NCBI GenBank assembly: GCA_947498645.1
Contig: CANMKS010000001.1
Location: 1,154,032 to 1,218,031 of the forward strand
DNA: 64,000 nucleotides
Direction of reading: 5' to 3'
Source: an uncultured Paracoccaceae bacterium
GTDB taxonomy: Bacteria; Pseudomonadota; Alphaproteobacteria; Rhodobacterales; Rhodobacteraceae
Positions 45,386 to 54,980 of the stretch are shown piece after piece. A program made the translations under genes and the position numbers. Below the pieces are notes generated by a model. It had not been told where the DNA came from, ran no database searches, and was given only the letters and a program-made list of their open reading frames with translations. Numbering within the stretch: the stretch's first letter is position 1; each line of letters starts with the position of its first letter.

Positions 45386-47137
45386 TCAAGCTAACGATGG
45401 GTCCAGCGGATCGACCTGCCCCAAATCACGTACCACAGTGGGCGTGTCTTGGGTCTTGGCCAGTGACCAGCGGACGCGCGTCGCATAGGACATTGCGCGT
45501 CCGGATAAAACCACCTGTTGTGTCGCACGCGGCTTTAATCGCCCATTTTCCAGATAAACCGACCCGGAAAGCGCCAATTCAGCCACGCCATCATGCTGAA
45601 GCAGCCAAATCTCGCCTGACTTGAGGGTCAATATGGCAGTGCGGCCATCGTCGGCCAACGCGGTTTGCACATCAGGGTGCAGGTGAAACCGCACACTGTA
45701 AGGCAGTGCTGATCCATTGGTTTCCGCACGGGCCTGATCAAAGATCGCCTTGTCGTCATCTGTCAACGTGATCAGGTGGTCGTCACCGGTCAGACGGCGG
45801 CCATCAACAGACAGTGACAGAACACGCGCGTGGGTCAGACCATGACTGGGCTGGTAGCCATTGTGGGCCATCTCCAACTTATGCAGCCCGTCGCCATTGC
45901 TGAAATCGCATTGCACGCGGCTGGGCAGATCAGTGAGAAGCTCGTCACTGGTCATCGACCGGTCCGGTGGTGCCAGATGCGAGGATGAGACACCATTCAG
46001 CATCATCGTCGAATGGCTGGGCGTCGCACGGCTGGCCCGTCGCCAGTCATCGCCAAACCGTGCCCCAGAGCCACAGCTGACAATAAGTGGTCTGCGGCCT
46101 GAGGTGAGTTCGAACGCCAAAGTGCTTGCATTGGCGTTGAGCGATGCGGGCCCGCTTGGCGGTGCCGCCGCGTCGACGATCAAAGATGTGCGTGCGCCCG
46201 TCAGACGCGCATACCCCATATGCAGGCCGGGCGACGGCAGCGCTTTGACACCAGTTGCGGCCAATGCTTCATCCAACCGCCCCTCGATGCCGCGCCCGCC
46301 GCCGTGAAACCGCGCGAGCGTACCATCGGCATGGCGTACCGCGCGCAGTGTCGGGGCAATCTGTTCAATAGCATCCAGAATTGGACCGGGCACGCCTTGA
46401 CCCGACGTATTCAGCACTTGCCAAGTCAGATTGAGTAGCATCAGCGTTTCAAGCAGTTCTTCTGGATTGCGCGTGGCGATGCCGCCGTCGCTGCTGATCC
46501 GGGTCTGACAAGTGGCGGCCAAAGCCGCAACTGCTGGTTCTACGTGGCTTTGCATGCCGTCCAGAGTCAGGCCCGCGTAGATCATGCCTGCCATGGCTTC
46601 GAACTGATGCAGGCTGGGCGGCGCGGCCCGCCAGCGTTGCGACAGGAACAATGTCTGCCTTGCCAGACTTTGGAGGAACCGGGCCTCTTGCGCTGCGTCC
46701 TGACCGCGCAGGATGAACTGGGCATGGTTGATCCACCGGATCAGCCGGCGCCCGGTCACGCCCGGTGTCCAGCCCGCGTCATTGCCGTCGCCGAAACGAT
46801 CAATCCAATCAAAAACCCAGCGCTGCGCGCGTATGCGCGCGCTCTCAGTTCCGACAGCAACAAGATCGTCCAGCCAGGCACAGCCCTGAATTTCGCTCGA
46901 GATCAGCAAGTTGTCTGATGTCACGTCCCAGATCGACCGATCCGGACCTTCCACCATATGCCCCGAAAACAGAAAGTTCCCTGCGATCAATTGCTCGCCA
47001 CGTGCAATCTGGCCAATGGTGCGTGGCTCTGGCTGGGTGACAAAGCTGGTTGTGATATCAGCACGCCCAGCGCGCCGGGCATGGACCCGATGGATAAAGC
47101 GACGACGACGCGCGCGCCATGTATTGGAGTGGGCCAA
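45386..47137 (-). CDS. Heparinase II/III family protein
   Basis: 583 residues. An N-terminal helical toroid ([41 protein letters not shown]) is followed by the beta-sheet domain with [27 protein letters not shown], the signature of the heparinase II/III fold. It lacks an obvious signal peptide. In Rhodobacterales a homologue is almost always found before purH, so it is a core gene and not a sign of heparin use. Its true substrate is not known; a polysaccharide lyase activity on uronate polymers is one idea. Confidence 0.88.
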   Translation of the reverse strand: MAHSNTWRARRRRFIHRVHARRAGRADITTSFVTQPEPRTIGQIARGEQLIAGNFLFSGHMVEGPDRSIWDVTSDNLLISSEIQGCAWLDDLVAVGTESARIRAQRWVFDWIDRFGDGNDAGWTPGVTGRRLIRWINHAQFILRGQDAAQEARFLQSLARQTLFLSQRWRAAPPSLHQFEAMAGMIYAGLTLDGMQSHVEPAVAALAATCQTRISSDGGIATRNPEELLETLMLLNLTWQVLNTSGQGVPGPILDAIEQIAPTLRAVRHADGTLARFHGGGRGIEGRLDEALAATGVKALPSPGLHMGYARLTGARTSLIVDAAAPPSGPASLNANASTLAFELTSGRRPLIVSCGSGARFGDDWRRASRATPSHSTMMLNGVSSSHLAPPDRSMTSDELLTDLPSRVQCDFSNGDGLHKLEMAHNGYQPSHGLTHARVLSLSVDGRRLTGDDHLITLTDDDKAIFDQARAETNGSALPYSVRFHLHPDVQTALADDGRTAILTLKSGEIWLLQHDGVAELALSGSVYLENGRLKPRATQQVVLSGRAMSYATRVRWSLAKTQDTPTVVRDLGQVDPLDPSLA

Positions 47138-47206
47138 CTGCTCTAATCTCGATCTGTGCCGATATGTCCGTTCTTGGCAGGATCATAGAAAACCGCTGAG
47201 GCTAAG

Positions 47207-48481
47207 TCACGCGGGCTTTGTCAGTACCGCCACATAAAAGCCGTCCATCCCGCCCAAGTCCGGCCAATAGTCGGGGCGCAAGCGCAAGCCGCCTTCGGGG
47301 GTGATCCAGTCAGGATCAATGCCGGGCAGGTCAAATGCTGCGGGGTTGGTGGTCAGACCGGGATGCCGCGCAAGCGCTTCTTCCGCTTGCACTTCGCCTT
47401 CGTCAGGCAGCAGAGAACAGGTGCAAAAGACCAAGCGGCCACCGGGTTTAAGCAGGCCCAGCGCGTGGTCGATCATCGTTTCCTGCTGGTCGATCAATGC
47501 GCCAAACTCGGCCCCATCCTTGGCATAGACCAGATCGGGGTGGCGACGGATCGTGCCTGTTGCAGAACAGGGCGCGTCCAGAAGCACCGCATCAAAACCG
47601 CCATCTTCAAAGGCGAAAGCATCACTGATGACGATTTTTGCGTCCAACCCGACCCGCGCAAGGTTCTCAGACACCCGCGCCATCCGCTTTTCCGAGACAT
47701 CCACCGCCGTGACCTTGGCGCCGCCAGCGGCAAGCTGCATGGTTTTGCCACCGGGGGCTGCGCAAAGATCCAGCACCTTCAACGCTGCCAAATCGCCCAA
47801 GGCCTTGACGGGTATGGCAGCGGCGGCATCCTGCACCCACCAATCGCCCGTCTCGTAGCCCGGCAAGGACGACACCTGGCCTGCATCCATGACCCGGACC
47901 GTGCCGGTAGGCAGAACCGTGCCATTCACTGCGCCAGCAATCGCCTCGGCATCGTGCTTCACCGACAGATCAAGTGGCGCGCCTGCAAAATGTGCAGCCT
48001 CCATCGCCGTCACAGCTTCGCGCCCCCATGCTGCAACTAGCGGTTGCCGCAGCCAGCCGGGCGTCAGTGGCACAGCACGTTTGTGCCAGCCATCAGGGCC
48101 CTCCTCTGCGATCTTGCGCAGAACAGCATTGGTCAGCCCTTTCATGGTCTGTGTGCGCTTGTTGCGCGCGACAATCTCAACATAGCTGTTCACAACGCCA
48201 TGTGCCGCCTCTCCGCTGCACAGTTCAATCACGCCAAGGCGCAAGGCGTTCATCACATGCTCTGGCGGTGCCTTTTTCAGGTAAGGCTTCAACATCCGGT
48301 CTGCCCGATCGAGCCCGCGCAAGGCTGCCGTCGCAAGGCGCTGGGCACGTGCGCGATCATCCGGCGCCAACCGCTCTAGCGCACCTGCAACAATCAATTC
48401 CGCCATCAGACGGCCTTCGCCTGTGATCTGCATCAGCAGGTAATGGGCGGTGCGGCGGGCGGGCAGACCTGTTTGGCTCAT
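47207..48481 (-). CDS. RsmB/NOP-type RNA cytosine-5 methyltransferase
   Basis: 424 residues from the ATG at 48481. The frame is open further upstream, but that stretch overlaps the divergent DUF1674 gene and is not credible. The N-terminal NusB-like domain reads LPARRTAHYLLMQITGEG. The SAM domain has CAAPGGKTMQLA, and the two catalytic cysteines are in LDAPCSATG and CTCSLLPDEGE. It should methylate C967-type positions in 16S rRNA or a tRNA. The exact site is not proven. Confidence 0.93.
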   Translation of the reverse strand: MSQTGLPARRTAHYLLMQITGEGRLMAELIVAGALERLAPDDRARAQRLATAALRGLDRADRMLKPYLKKAPPEHVMNALRLGVIELCSGEAAHGVVNSYVEIVARNKRTQTMKGLTNAVLRKIAEEGPDGWHKRAVPLTPGWLRQPLVAAWGREAVTAMEAAHFAGAPLDLSVKHDAEAIAGAVNGTVLPTGTVRVMDAGQVSSLPGYETGDWWVQDAAAAIPVKALGDLAALKVLDLCAAPGGKTMQLAAGGAKVTAVDVSEKRMARVSENLARVGLDAKIVISDAFAFEDGGFDAVLLDAPCSATGTIRRHPDLVYAKDGAEFGALIDQQETMIDHALGLLKPGGRLVFCTCSLLPDEGEVQAEEALARHPGLTTNPAAFDLPGIDPDWITPEGGLRLRPDYWPDLGGMDGFYVAVLTKPA

Positions 48482-48550
48482 GGCAGTCTCACTTGAAGAT
48501 GGGTGCGCGGGGCGTATATCAAAGCGGAGCCATCGACAAGGAAAGCCTCC

Positions 48551-48727
48551 ATGACCGATCAGCCCAAAGATTTGCCGCCCGCAGCGCAACGTGCCTTGGC
48601 CGAAGCCGAAGAGCGGCGCAAGAAGGCGGACGCCAACGCCTTGCCTACGGAACTGGGCGGGCGTGATGGGCCGGAACCAGTGCGCTACGGCGATTGGGAG
48701 AAAAAAGGGCTCGCCATCGATTTCTAA
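48551..48727 (+). CDS. DUF1674 protein, SDHAF4-like
   Basis: 58 residues from the ATG at 48551. The C-terminal motif GGRDGPEPVRYGDWEKKGLAIDF is the hallmark of the DUF1674 family, which in mitochondria is succinate dehydrogenase assembly factor 4 (binds FAD-SdhA). The N-terminal part is a charged helix (AAQRALAEAEERRKKADA). No sdh genes are nearby, so its role here would be in trans. Confidence 0.88.
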   Translation: MTDQPKDLPPAAQRALAEAEERRKKADANALPTELGGRDGPEPVRYGDWEKKGLAIDF

Positions 48728-48816
48728 AGCGGGTGCTTGGAAATTTTTGCGGCAAAATGCTGTCGTATGCGGCACGAGCAGTGTAGGTTTTGCGGGCTGC
48801 TCGAAAGGAATCACCT

Positions 48817-49932
48817 TTGTTTGTTCAAAGATTATTTGCTGTTGTCGCATGCTGTGCGCTGGCTGGATGTGGGTTGCCCCGTGGGGCAGGATTCCAATCC
48901 GAAGTGCTCGCAGCGTCGAACGCCAATACAGCCGCTGAAGGCGAAGAACCCATCTATGACTTTGCAGTTTATGAGGTGACGCGCGACACGTTGCCTGTCA
49001 TCGGGGCTTGGCCCGTGACAGGGGCACGTAGCTTGCCCTGGCCTGCGATGCAGGAACAGCCTGCATCGCTGATGCTTGCGCCGGGTGACACGGTTCAGCT
49101 GACGATCTGGGACGCAGAGGAAAATTCCCTGCTGGCTGGCGCTGGGCAACGGGTGACAGCGCTCCAGCCTGCGCAAGTCAGCTCAAACGGGCGTATTTTT
49201 GTCCCGTATATTGGTGAATTACGCATCTCCGGGATGGCACCCAGCACCGCGCGTGCGCGGATCGAAGAAGAGCTGGTGCGCACGATCCCCTCCGCCCAGG
49301 TACAGTTGGTTGTAGAGCCTGGGCGCGCAAACACCGCCAACCTGTCATCGGGAGTGGCGGCGCCGGGTCTTTATCCGCTGCCGGATCGCAACTTCAAAAT
49401 CCTTGATCTGTTTTCGCAGGCCGGTGGGCCGCGCCCAGACATTGTGTCGCCACAGGTTCGGCTTGTGCGCAATGGGCGGACATTTGGTGTGCCGTTTGAA
49501 CGTCTGTTGAATCAGCCGCAACTGAACGTCGCCGTGCAAGGCGGGGACCGGATTTATGTTGTAGATGATGACCGCAAGTTCATCACGTTGGGTGCAACAG
49601 GCTCGCAGTCGCTCTTTGATTTTCCAGAGACGGACTTGTCTGCGCTGGAAGCCATCGCACTGATTGGCGGGGTCAACGCGGGTAGCGCCAACCCCGAGGG
49701 CCTGTTGATCTTGCGCGAATACGCCCCAAGCGCCGTCAAAGACGGGATCAGCGGCCCGCCGAAAGAACGTGTCGTTTTTACCATTGATCTGACGTCGGCC
49801 GATGGTTTGTTTTCGGCGGGACGGTTCATGCTCGAAGGGGATGATCTGATCTATGGCACGGAAAGTGTGCTTGGCCCCGCACTAACCCTTGTCGGCCTGA
49901 GCAATACGCTGACGTCTTTGGCGACAAACTAA
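48817..49932 (+). CDS. Polysaccharide export lipoprotein, Wza type
   Basis: 371 residues from the TTG at 48817, which is preceded by GAAAGGAA at proper spacing; an upstream TTG at 48790 has none. A signal ends in a lipobox (VVACCALAGCG). The protein has the poly-export domain (LMLAPGDTVQLTIWDAEEN), then SLBB-like units (GLYPLPDRNFKILDLFSQAGG, DLSALEAIALIGGVNAGSAN). It should form the outer-membrane channel for a capsule or exopolysaccharide. No inner-membrane polymerase or tyrosine kinase adjoins it. The convergent RTX gene ends three bases away. Confidence 0.88.
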   Translation: MFVQRLFAVVACCALAGCGLPRGAGFQSEVLAASNANTAAEGEEPIYDFAVYEVTRDTLPVIGAWPVTGARSLPWPAMQEQPASLMLAPGDTVQLTIWDAEENSLLAGAGQRVTALQPAQVSSNGRIFVPYIGELRISGMAPSTARARIEEELVRTIPSAQVQLVVEPGRANTANLSSGVAAPGLYPLPDRNFKILDLFSQAGGPRPDIVSPQVRLVRNGRTFGVPFERLLNQPQLNVAVQGGDRIYVVDDDRKFITLGATGSQSLFDFPETDLSALEAIALIGGVNAGSANPEGLLILREYAPSAVKDGISGPPKERVVFTIDLTSADGLFSAGRFMLEGDDLIYGTESVLGPALTLVGLSNTLTSLATN

Positions 49933-49934
49933 CC

Positions 49935-52160
49935 TCAGAACAGGCTGATATCATCGGCCAAGGCGACGGGATCGGTGATGCCGTCGATATGAAGGATATT
50001 GCCGTCGCCCAGATCAATACTCATGCGGCCATCCGCAAAGCTGCCGTAATAAAGCAGAACATCCGCCGCAGAGGTCAGCCCGGTCCAGAGTCCGGCATCA
50101 AGCGTCAGGTGATCGACCCCCTGTTCAAAATCACCGATAACGTCGGTGCCACCGTCGAACACAAAAGTGTCTACCCCCATACGCCCCCAAAGAAGATCGT
50201 CGCCGGCACCTCCTGACAAAACGTCATCGCCGGTGCCGCCGTTCAGATAGTCGTGCCCATTGCCACCGGTCAGTATGTCATTGCCACTGCCACCAAACAG
50301 CGTGTCAGCACCGTCGCCGCCGCTCAACTCATCACGTCCGCCGTTCCCGAAAATTGTATCATTTCCCGCCAGGCCACTGGCGATATCGTCACCACCACCG
50401 GCAAGGATCAGGTCAAACCCATCGGCCCCGGTCAGCGTGTCAGCCTGATCTGTGCCACTGATCACCATGCCGTCGGGCGCCGGTTGCACGGTCGTGTCGC
50501 CCAGACTGTCACGTAGGGCGTCCAGATTTGCCTCTGCGATCAGCTGCAAGGCGGTCAACATCGAATTTGCGCCACCTTGATCCGCAGGCGGGTCGTCCGG
50601 ACCCGCCCCTGTGTTGGGCGGGGGGGTGGCCGGGCCGGGGTAGCCCGGCGTGATACTGCTCGGCAGGCGGGAAGCGCCGATCAGATCAGCGGTGGACAGA
50701 TTGCGATAGTCGATGGGGTTGCCGTCAGCGCTTTGCACGATCAGTTGCTCATCTCCGTAGGTGATCAGCATCCCGTCCGGGCGCAGGCTGATGTAAAGTT
50801 GCGAGATGTCGCGCAGCATGGGCCACAAGGACAGATCAATACTGTCTTCGCCGGGTGTGAAGTCCGCAATCGTGTCGGTCACACCGTCCGCGGAAAGGAT
50901 GAAAAGGTCGGCACCTGTCCCACCTGTCAGCGTGTCACTTCCATCGCCATCACGCAGGATATCATCCCCGTCGGATGCGTCGATGATGTCATTGCCGTTG
51001 TGGCCTTGCAGAACGTCCGCACCCGCCGAACCACTCAGCAAACCGCCGCCCATTGCCGCGGTCAACACAACACCGGGCAGGCCCGTGTCAAAACGGAGTT
51101 GGGTGACACCGGGTTCGCTGCTGCTGGCCACATAGATATCAAGCTCATCGCCACGCACGCGGGCCACGATATCGCTGATGTTATCAAGGCTGATATCGAC
51201 GGTATCTTCGATCTGGTCACGATGCACCAGCAGCCCACCCTCAAGCAGGACAAAGACCGAAATGCCATCATCCCCACCACCCGCAATCACGTAGGTTTTG
51301 CCGCCCGCCTCAACGATGTCGACGGCCGCCGCACCGCCAAAGCGCGTGTCACGCGCATCAAGGATGTGGTCACGCACGATCATGCTGCCGTCTTGCGCGA
51401 TTTCGATGACCGTCAGACTGTTTGATCCGGCGGCGGCCAGAACAACGTAGGTTGCCCCGCCAACCGTTGCCGTGGCCAAGGCGGTCGGTGCGCTGATCCA
51501 GAGGCTGTCATCCGCTCCAATGGTCGTCGCGGCACCTGCCACACCGGCGTCATTGATGGCGCGGCTGGTCAGGGTGTTTTGGCCAGCACTGGTGGTGAGG
51601 ATAAAGCGAGCCGTGCCAACAGTCGCAACAGCGGTCGCGGCAATCTGGCTGGTGCCTGCATCATAGGCGATCGCGCTGCCTTGCAAATTGCCGTTTGGGT
51701 CAAAGGTCAAGAATGCAAGCCCCGGCGCACCCGCTAGTGCGCCAAAGGCGACCAGGCTACCATCGGTGAGGGTCAGAGTGCTTGCGTGTTGGAAGCCACC
51801 GAACTGCGCAGCCAATCCCGTCAGGGCCGTGGCAGAGCCCAAATCACCACCGGCATTGATGTCCAACAGCTGCAATGCGCCACCCGTGCCGCCGCCAGTC
51901 AAAAGCTGTGTGTCACCATTGAAGGACAGTGTGACGATGCCGCTGACGCTCCCCGCCAGATCAGGGCCAACAAAGCTCTGGCTGTCGCCAGCGGTCAGGT
52001 TGCCCCCGGCAAGGCGCCATTGTTGGACTAGCCCGTCAAGACGGGTGCTGCTGAAAAGATGATCGACCCCTTTAACATTGACGATTGTCAGATCAGTGAT
52101 CCGTGAATGCAGATCACTGCCCGTCGCCGCAACGTGGGTCACAACAGTCAATGTAGGCAT
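49935..52160 (-). CDS. Large RTX calcium-binding protein with propeller-like N-terminal half
   Basis: 741 residues. Residues 1 to about 370 form repeated beta segments (SVSGIVTLSFNGDTQLLTGGGTGGALQLLD and similar blocks), likely a propeller. Two RTX blocks follow: the first near 375-430 (GSAGADVLQGHNGNDIIDASDGDDIL), the second near 590-690 (GGDGADTLFGGSGNDILTGGNGHDYL). They are separated by a Pro-rich linker. It has no N-terminal signal; the C-terminus fits a type I secretion substrate. No exporter genes are in the window. Its position between an export protein and sugar-nucleotide genes suggests a surface or matrix protein. Confidence 0.87.
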   Translation of the reverse strand: MPTLTVVTHVAATGSDLHSRITDLTIVNVKGVDHLFSSTRLDGLVQQWRLAGGNLTAGDSQSFVGPDLAGSVSGIVTLSFNGDTQLLTGGGTGGALQLLDINAGGDLGSATALTGLAAQFGGFQHASTLTLTDGSLVAFGALAGAPGLAFLTFDPNGNLQGSAIAYDAGTSQIAATAVATVGTARFILTTSAGQNTLTSRAINDAGVAGAATTIGADDSLWISAPTALATATVGGATYVVLAAAGSNSLTVIEIAQDGSMIVRDHILDARDTRFGGAAAVDIVEAGGKTYVIAGGGDDGISVFVLLEGGLLVHRDQIEDTVDISLDNISDIVARVRGDELDIYVASSSEPGVTQLRFDTGLPGVVLTAAMGGGLLSGSAGADVLQGHNGNDIIDASDGDDILRDGDGSDTLTGGTGADLFILSADGVTDTIADFTPGEDSIDLSLWPMLRDISQLYISLRPDGMLITYGDEQLIVQSADGNPIDYRNLSTADLIGASRLPSSITPGYPGPATPPPNTGAGPDDPPADQGGANSMLTALQLIAEANLDALRDSLGDTTVQPAPDGMVISGTDQADTLTGADGFDLILAGGGDDIASGLAGNDTIFGNGGRDELSGGDGADTLFGGSGNDILTGGNGHDYLNGGTGDDVLSGGAGDDLLWGRMGVDTFVFDGGTDVIGDFEQGVDHLTLDAGLWTGLTSAADVLLYYGSFADGRMSIDLGDGNILHIDGITDPVALADDISLF

Positions 52161-52369
52161 GTCTGGCCCCCGACCAACACCTCTGAGTACCAGCTGAGAC
52201 TGGCGCAGAGGGATGCGAGATCAGTTAAGAAAGCCAAGCATAAGCTGGATTTCTGTCGCGGATTTGGTTCAACAAAATGAAAGATTTTAATTGAATGCTG
52301 TCGGCATTTAATACGTTACGACACAGCATGCCTCTGGCATAAAGCGGATGTATTTTGATGAGGATTGTT

Positions 52370-53749
52370 ATGGCACCTAAATTCGGCACCAGCGGCCTGC
52401 GCGGCCTTGTAACTGAGCTTACGCCGGACTGTGTCTCAGGCCATGTCCAGGCCTTCATTGCGTCTTGTCCGGTTGGGACCGGCCTTTTCATTGGTCACGA
52501 TCTGCGAGACTCATCGCCCGCCTTGGCGCAATATGTGGCCGATGCTGCACGCCGATCAGGTATTGCGGCAACCCTATGTGGCCCGGTGCCGACCCCCGCA
52601 CTGGCCTTGGCCGCTATGTCTGCCGGGGCCGGGGCCGTCATGATCACCGGCAGCCATATCCCGGCGGATCGCAATGGGCTGAAGTTCTATACGCCAACAG
52701 GTGAAATCACGAAGCAGGAAGAGCAGGCGATCTTGCAGGCGCTGGATCAGGATCGGCAGGATGTAGCGGGACCAGAACCGCGCGTAAATAATACCGCTGT
52801 CACGGCCTATCAGGAACGCTATCAGGCCGCTTTCGATGGCAGTTTGCGCGGCCTGACCATCGGCATCTATGACCACTCCGCCGTTGGCAGGGATATGCTT
52901 GCATCGCTTCTACAGTCTCTGGGCGCGACTGTGATCTCGCTGGGGCGTTCCGATATCTTTGTGCCCGTCGACACCGAGGCCGTGTCGGATGAGATGCGCG
53001 ATCAGCTGCGCGTCTGGGCCAGGGAACACCCGCTTGATGCGATTATTTCAACGGATGCGGATGGAGATCGCCCTTTGCTTGCTGATGAAACCGGCGATGT
53101 TGTGCCCGGCGATATTCTGGGACAGATCACCGCGCAACAGTTGCAGGCGAAGCATGTGGTCACGCCAATCTCATCGAATACGGGCGTTGATCTGTTGGGT
53201 GATTTTGCAAGAATTATCCGGACAAAGATCGGATCGCCTTTCGTTATCGCTGAAATGGAGGCCATTGGAGGCAATGTTGTCGGCTACGAAGCAAACGGCG
53301 GGTTTCTACTGGGGTTTGAGGCAAAGGGACCATCCGGCCTCGTGCCAGCGCTGATGACGCGCGATGCAGTCTTGCCTTTGCTGACAGTGCTGACCGCATC
53401 GCGCGACGCGGGGGTCGCAGCTTTGGTTGCCGCACAGCCCCTACGCTTTACGGCGGCTGACCGATTGCAGGGGGTCGCAACCGATAGGACGGCCGCACTG
53501 TTGGCCCGGATGATTGCCGTGCCAGAGGTGCGCAATGCGATCCTGCGTGACCTTGGATTGGAGTTGGCAGAAATTGATCAAACCGATGGTTTGCGCATGA
53601 CAATGACTGACAGTTCAGTCCTGCATTTTCGGCCCTCGGGAAACGCTCCCGAAATGCGGGTTTATGTCGAAGCCGCGACCGCAGGCGAAGCGCGCCAACA
53701 CCTGAAAGCCGCCATGAAACGGGTGGCGCAGGAATTATTATCGCCATGA
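52370..53749 (+). CDS. Phosphomannomutase/phosphoglucomutase family enzyme
   Basis: 459 residues from the ATG at 52370, chosen because GAGGA precedes it and family proteins begin MxxKFGTSGLRG. The phospho-serine is Ser95 in MITGSHIPADRNG, the metal loop is DADGDRP (Asp229, 231, 233) and the sugar loop GYEANGGFLLG is present. It probably makes mannose-1-phosphate for GDP-mannose, which gmd and fcl downstream would use. A GDP-mannose pyrophosphorylase is not in the window. Glucose-type activity is also possible, as the family mixes both. Confidence 0.87.
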   Translation: MAPKFGTSGLRGLVTELTPDCVSGHVQAFIASCPVGTGLFIGHDLRDSSPALAQYVADAARRSGIAATLCGPVPTPALALAAMSAGAGAVMITGSHIPADRNGLKFYTPTGEITKQEEQAILQALDQDRQDVAGPEPRVNNTAVTAYQERYQAAFDGSLRGLTIGIYDHSAVGRDMLASLLQSLGATVISLGRSDIFVPVDTEAVSDEMRDQLRVWAREHPLDAIISTDADGDRPLLADETGDVVPGDILGQITAQQLQAKHVVTPISSNTGVDLLGDFARIIRTKIGSPFVIAEMEAIGGNVVGYEANGGFLLGFEAKGPSGLVPALMTRDAVLPLLTVLTASRDAGVAALVAAQPLRFTAADRLQGVATDRTAALLARMIAVPEVRNAILRDLGLELAEIDQTDGLRMTMTDSSVLHFRPSGNAPEMRVYVEAATAGEARQHLKAAMKRVAQELLSP

Positions 53750-54009
53750 CTTTCACCAATGTGCCAAAACGCACATAGTTTGACTCCGAGAAGTGGTTAA
53801 CGTGCTTTTGGGGACGTTCTGAGTGGTAATGGTTAACGATTTCTCTTCATTGCGCCTTGTGTTTGTTGGCACAAGGCGCTTTTGATTCAAACACCCTTGT
53901 ACCCATCCTGAAATTTGAATTGCCACGCCCGCGACCAATGCGTTCGTTGCGATGTCTCCCGTTGGTGTCGGACAGGTCTGGCAACTTTGGCAGGTGGGAT
54001 CAACGCGCC
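53750..54009. other. Intergenic region between phosphomannomutase and fcl, possible sRNA
   Basis: 260 bases between convergent genes. It holds two GGTTAACG words, at 53790 and 53831, and then the terminator at 53852-53884. TTAACCAT, a CtrA half-site, is present on the minus strand at 53829-53836. A short RNA ending at the terminator would fit, but no promoter can be shown. I found no credible open frame. Confidence 0.35.
53852..53884 (+). terminator. Rho-independent terminator
   Basis: GCGCCTTGTG pairs with CACAAGGCGC and is followed by TTTTG. It is about 100 bases past the phosphomannomutase stop, further than usual. It may end that gene or a small RNA encoded between. Confidence 0.8.
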
Positions 54010-54978
54010 CTAAGATGCGCGCAGATGATGGCCAGCGGCACGTTGTGCTTTGTACCAAGCGTAAGTCTGGGCGATTCCATCGCGCAAGCCCGTCCGTGCA
54101 GACCAACCAAGCGCAGTCATTGCAGAGGTGTCCAGCCGTTTGCGCGGCGTGCCGTCCGGCTTGGTCGTGTCGGTCAGGATTTGGCCTTGAAAACCCGTCG
54201 TCCGGGCGATCATTGCGGCCAGATCCATGATGCTGATTTCCTTGCCAGTACCTACATTGAGATGGCTGCACATCGGCAAAGTCGCGGCCTCGTATTGCGT
54301 TGTGGGCAAGGCAGACAGGAACATGATTGCATCTGCCAGATCGTCAACATGCAGAAACTCGCGTCGCGGGGTGCCGCTGCCCCAGATGGTCACACTCTCA
54401 TCGCCGCGTTGTGCTGCGCAATGAAAACGGTCCAGCAGACTGGGCAGCACATGCGCATTTTGCGGATGGAAATTGTCGCCGGGTCCATAAAGATTTGTGG
54501 GCATCAATGAGCGATAGTCACGACCATACTGGCGATTGTAGCTCTCACACAGCTTGATCGCTGCTATCTTGGCGATGGCATAGGGTTCGTTCGTGGGGTC
54601 CAGCGGGCCGGTCAGCAGGGCGTTTTCGGGGATCGGTTGCGGGGCATCGCGGGGGTATATGCAGGATGATCCCAGCTGGATGATCCGTTGAACATCCGCC
54701 TGATGGGCCGCGTAAATGACATTGCTGGCAATCATAAGATTGTCGTGGATAAACGCCGCAGGCATCATGTGGTTGGCCAGAATGCCACCAACTTTGGCCG
54801 CGGCAAGGACGATCAGGTCTGGGCGACGCGCCTTGATGAATGCCTTCACTGCCGTTTGATCCCGCAGATCAAGCTCTGCACGGGTAGCAATGACAATGTC
54901 ATTGCCGCCATCGCTGATCAGGCGGCGCAAAACGGCGCTGCCGACCATGCCTGTGTGGCCCGCCAGGAAGACCCGCAT
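54010..54978 (-). CDS. fcl: GDP-L-fucose synthase
   Basis: 322 residues from the ATG at 54978, two bases after the gmd stop. The frame is open further up, but that overlaps gmd. The NADP motif GHTGMVGS is at the N-terminus, the SSCIYP Ser motif follows, and YAIAKIAAIKL carries the SDR Tyr and Lys. PTNLYGPGDNFHP and WGSGTPRREFLHVDD are typical of Fcl. It epimerises and reduces GDP-4-keto-6-deoxymannose to GDP-L-fucose, an activated sugar for surface polysaccharide. Confidence 0.95.
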   Translation of the reverse strand: MRVFLAGHTGMVGSAVLRRLISDGGNDIVIATRAELDLRDQTAVKAFIKARRPDLIVLAAAKVGGILANHMMPAAFIHDNLMIASNVIYAAHQADVQRIIQLGSSCIYPRDAPQPIPENALLTGPLDPTNEPYAIAKIAAIKLCESYNRQYGRDYRSLMPTNLYGPGDNFHPQNAHVLPSLLDRFHCAAQRGDESVTIWGSGTPRREFLHVDDLADAIMFLSALPTTQYEAATLPMCSHLNVGTGKEISIMDLAAMIARTTGFQGQILTDTTKPDGTPRKRLDTSAMTALGWSARTGLRDGIAQTYAWYKAQRAAGHHLRAS

Positions 54979-54980
54979 CG

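Noticed and set aside
48482-48850. Upstream extension of the RsmB-type gene
   Set aside because: It overlaps the whole divergent DUF1674 gene, and the known N-terminal domain begins at 48481.
50200-50450. Repeat cluster in the large RTX gene
   Set aside because: Explained by the RTX nonapeptides in the coding frame.
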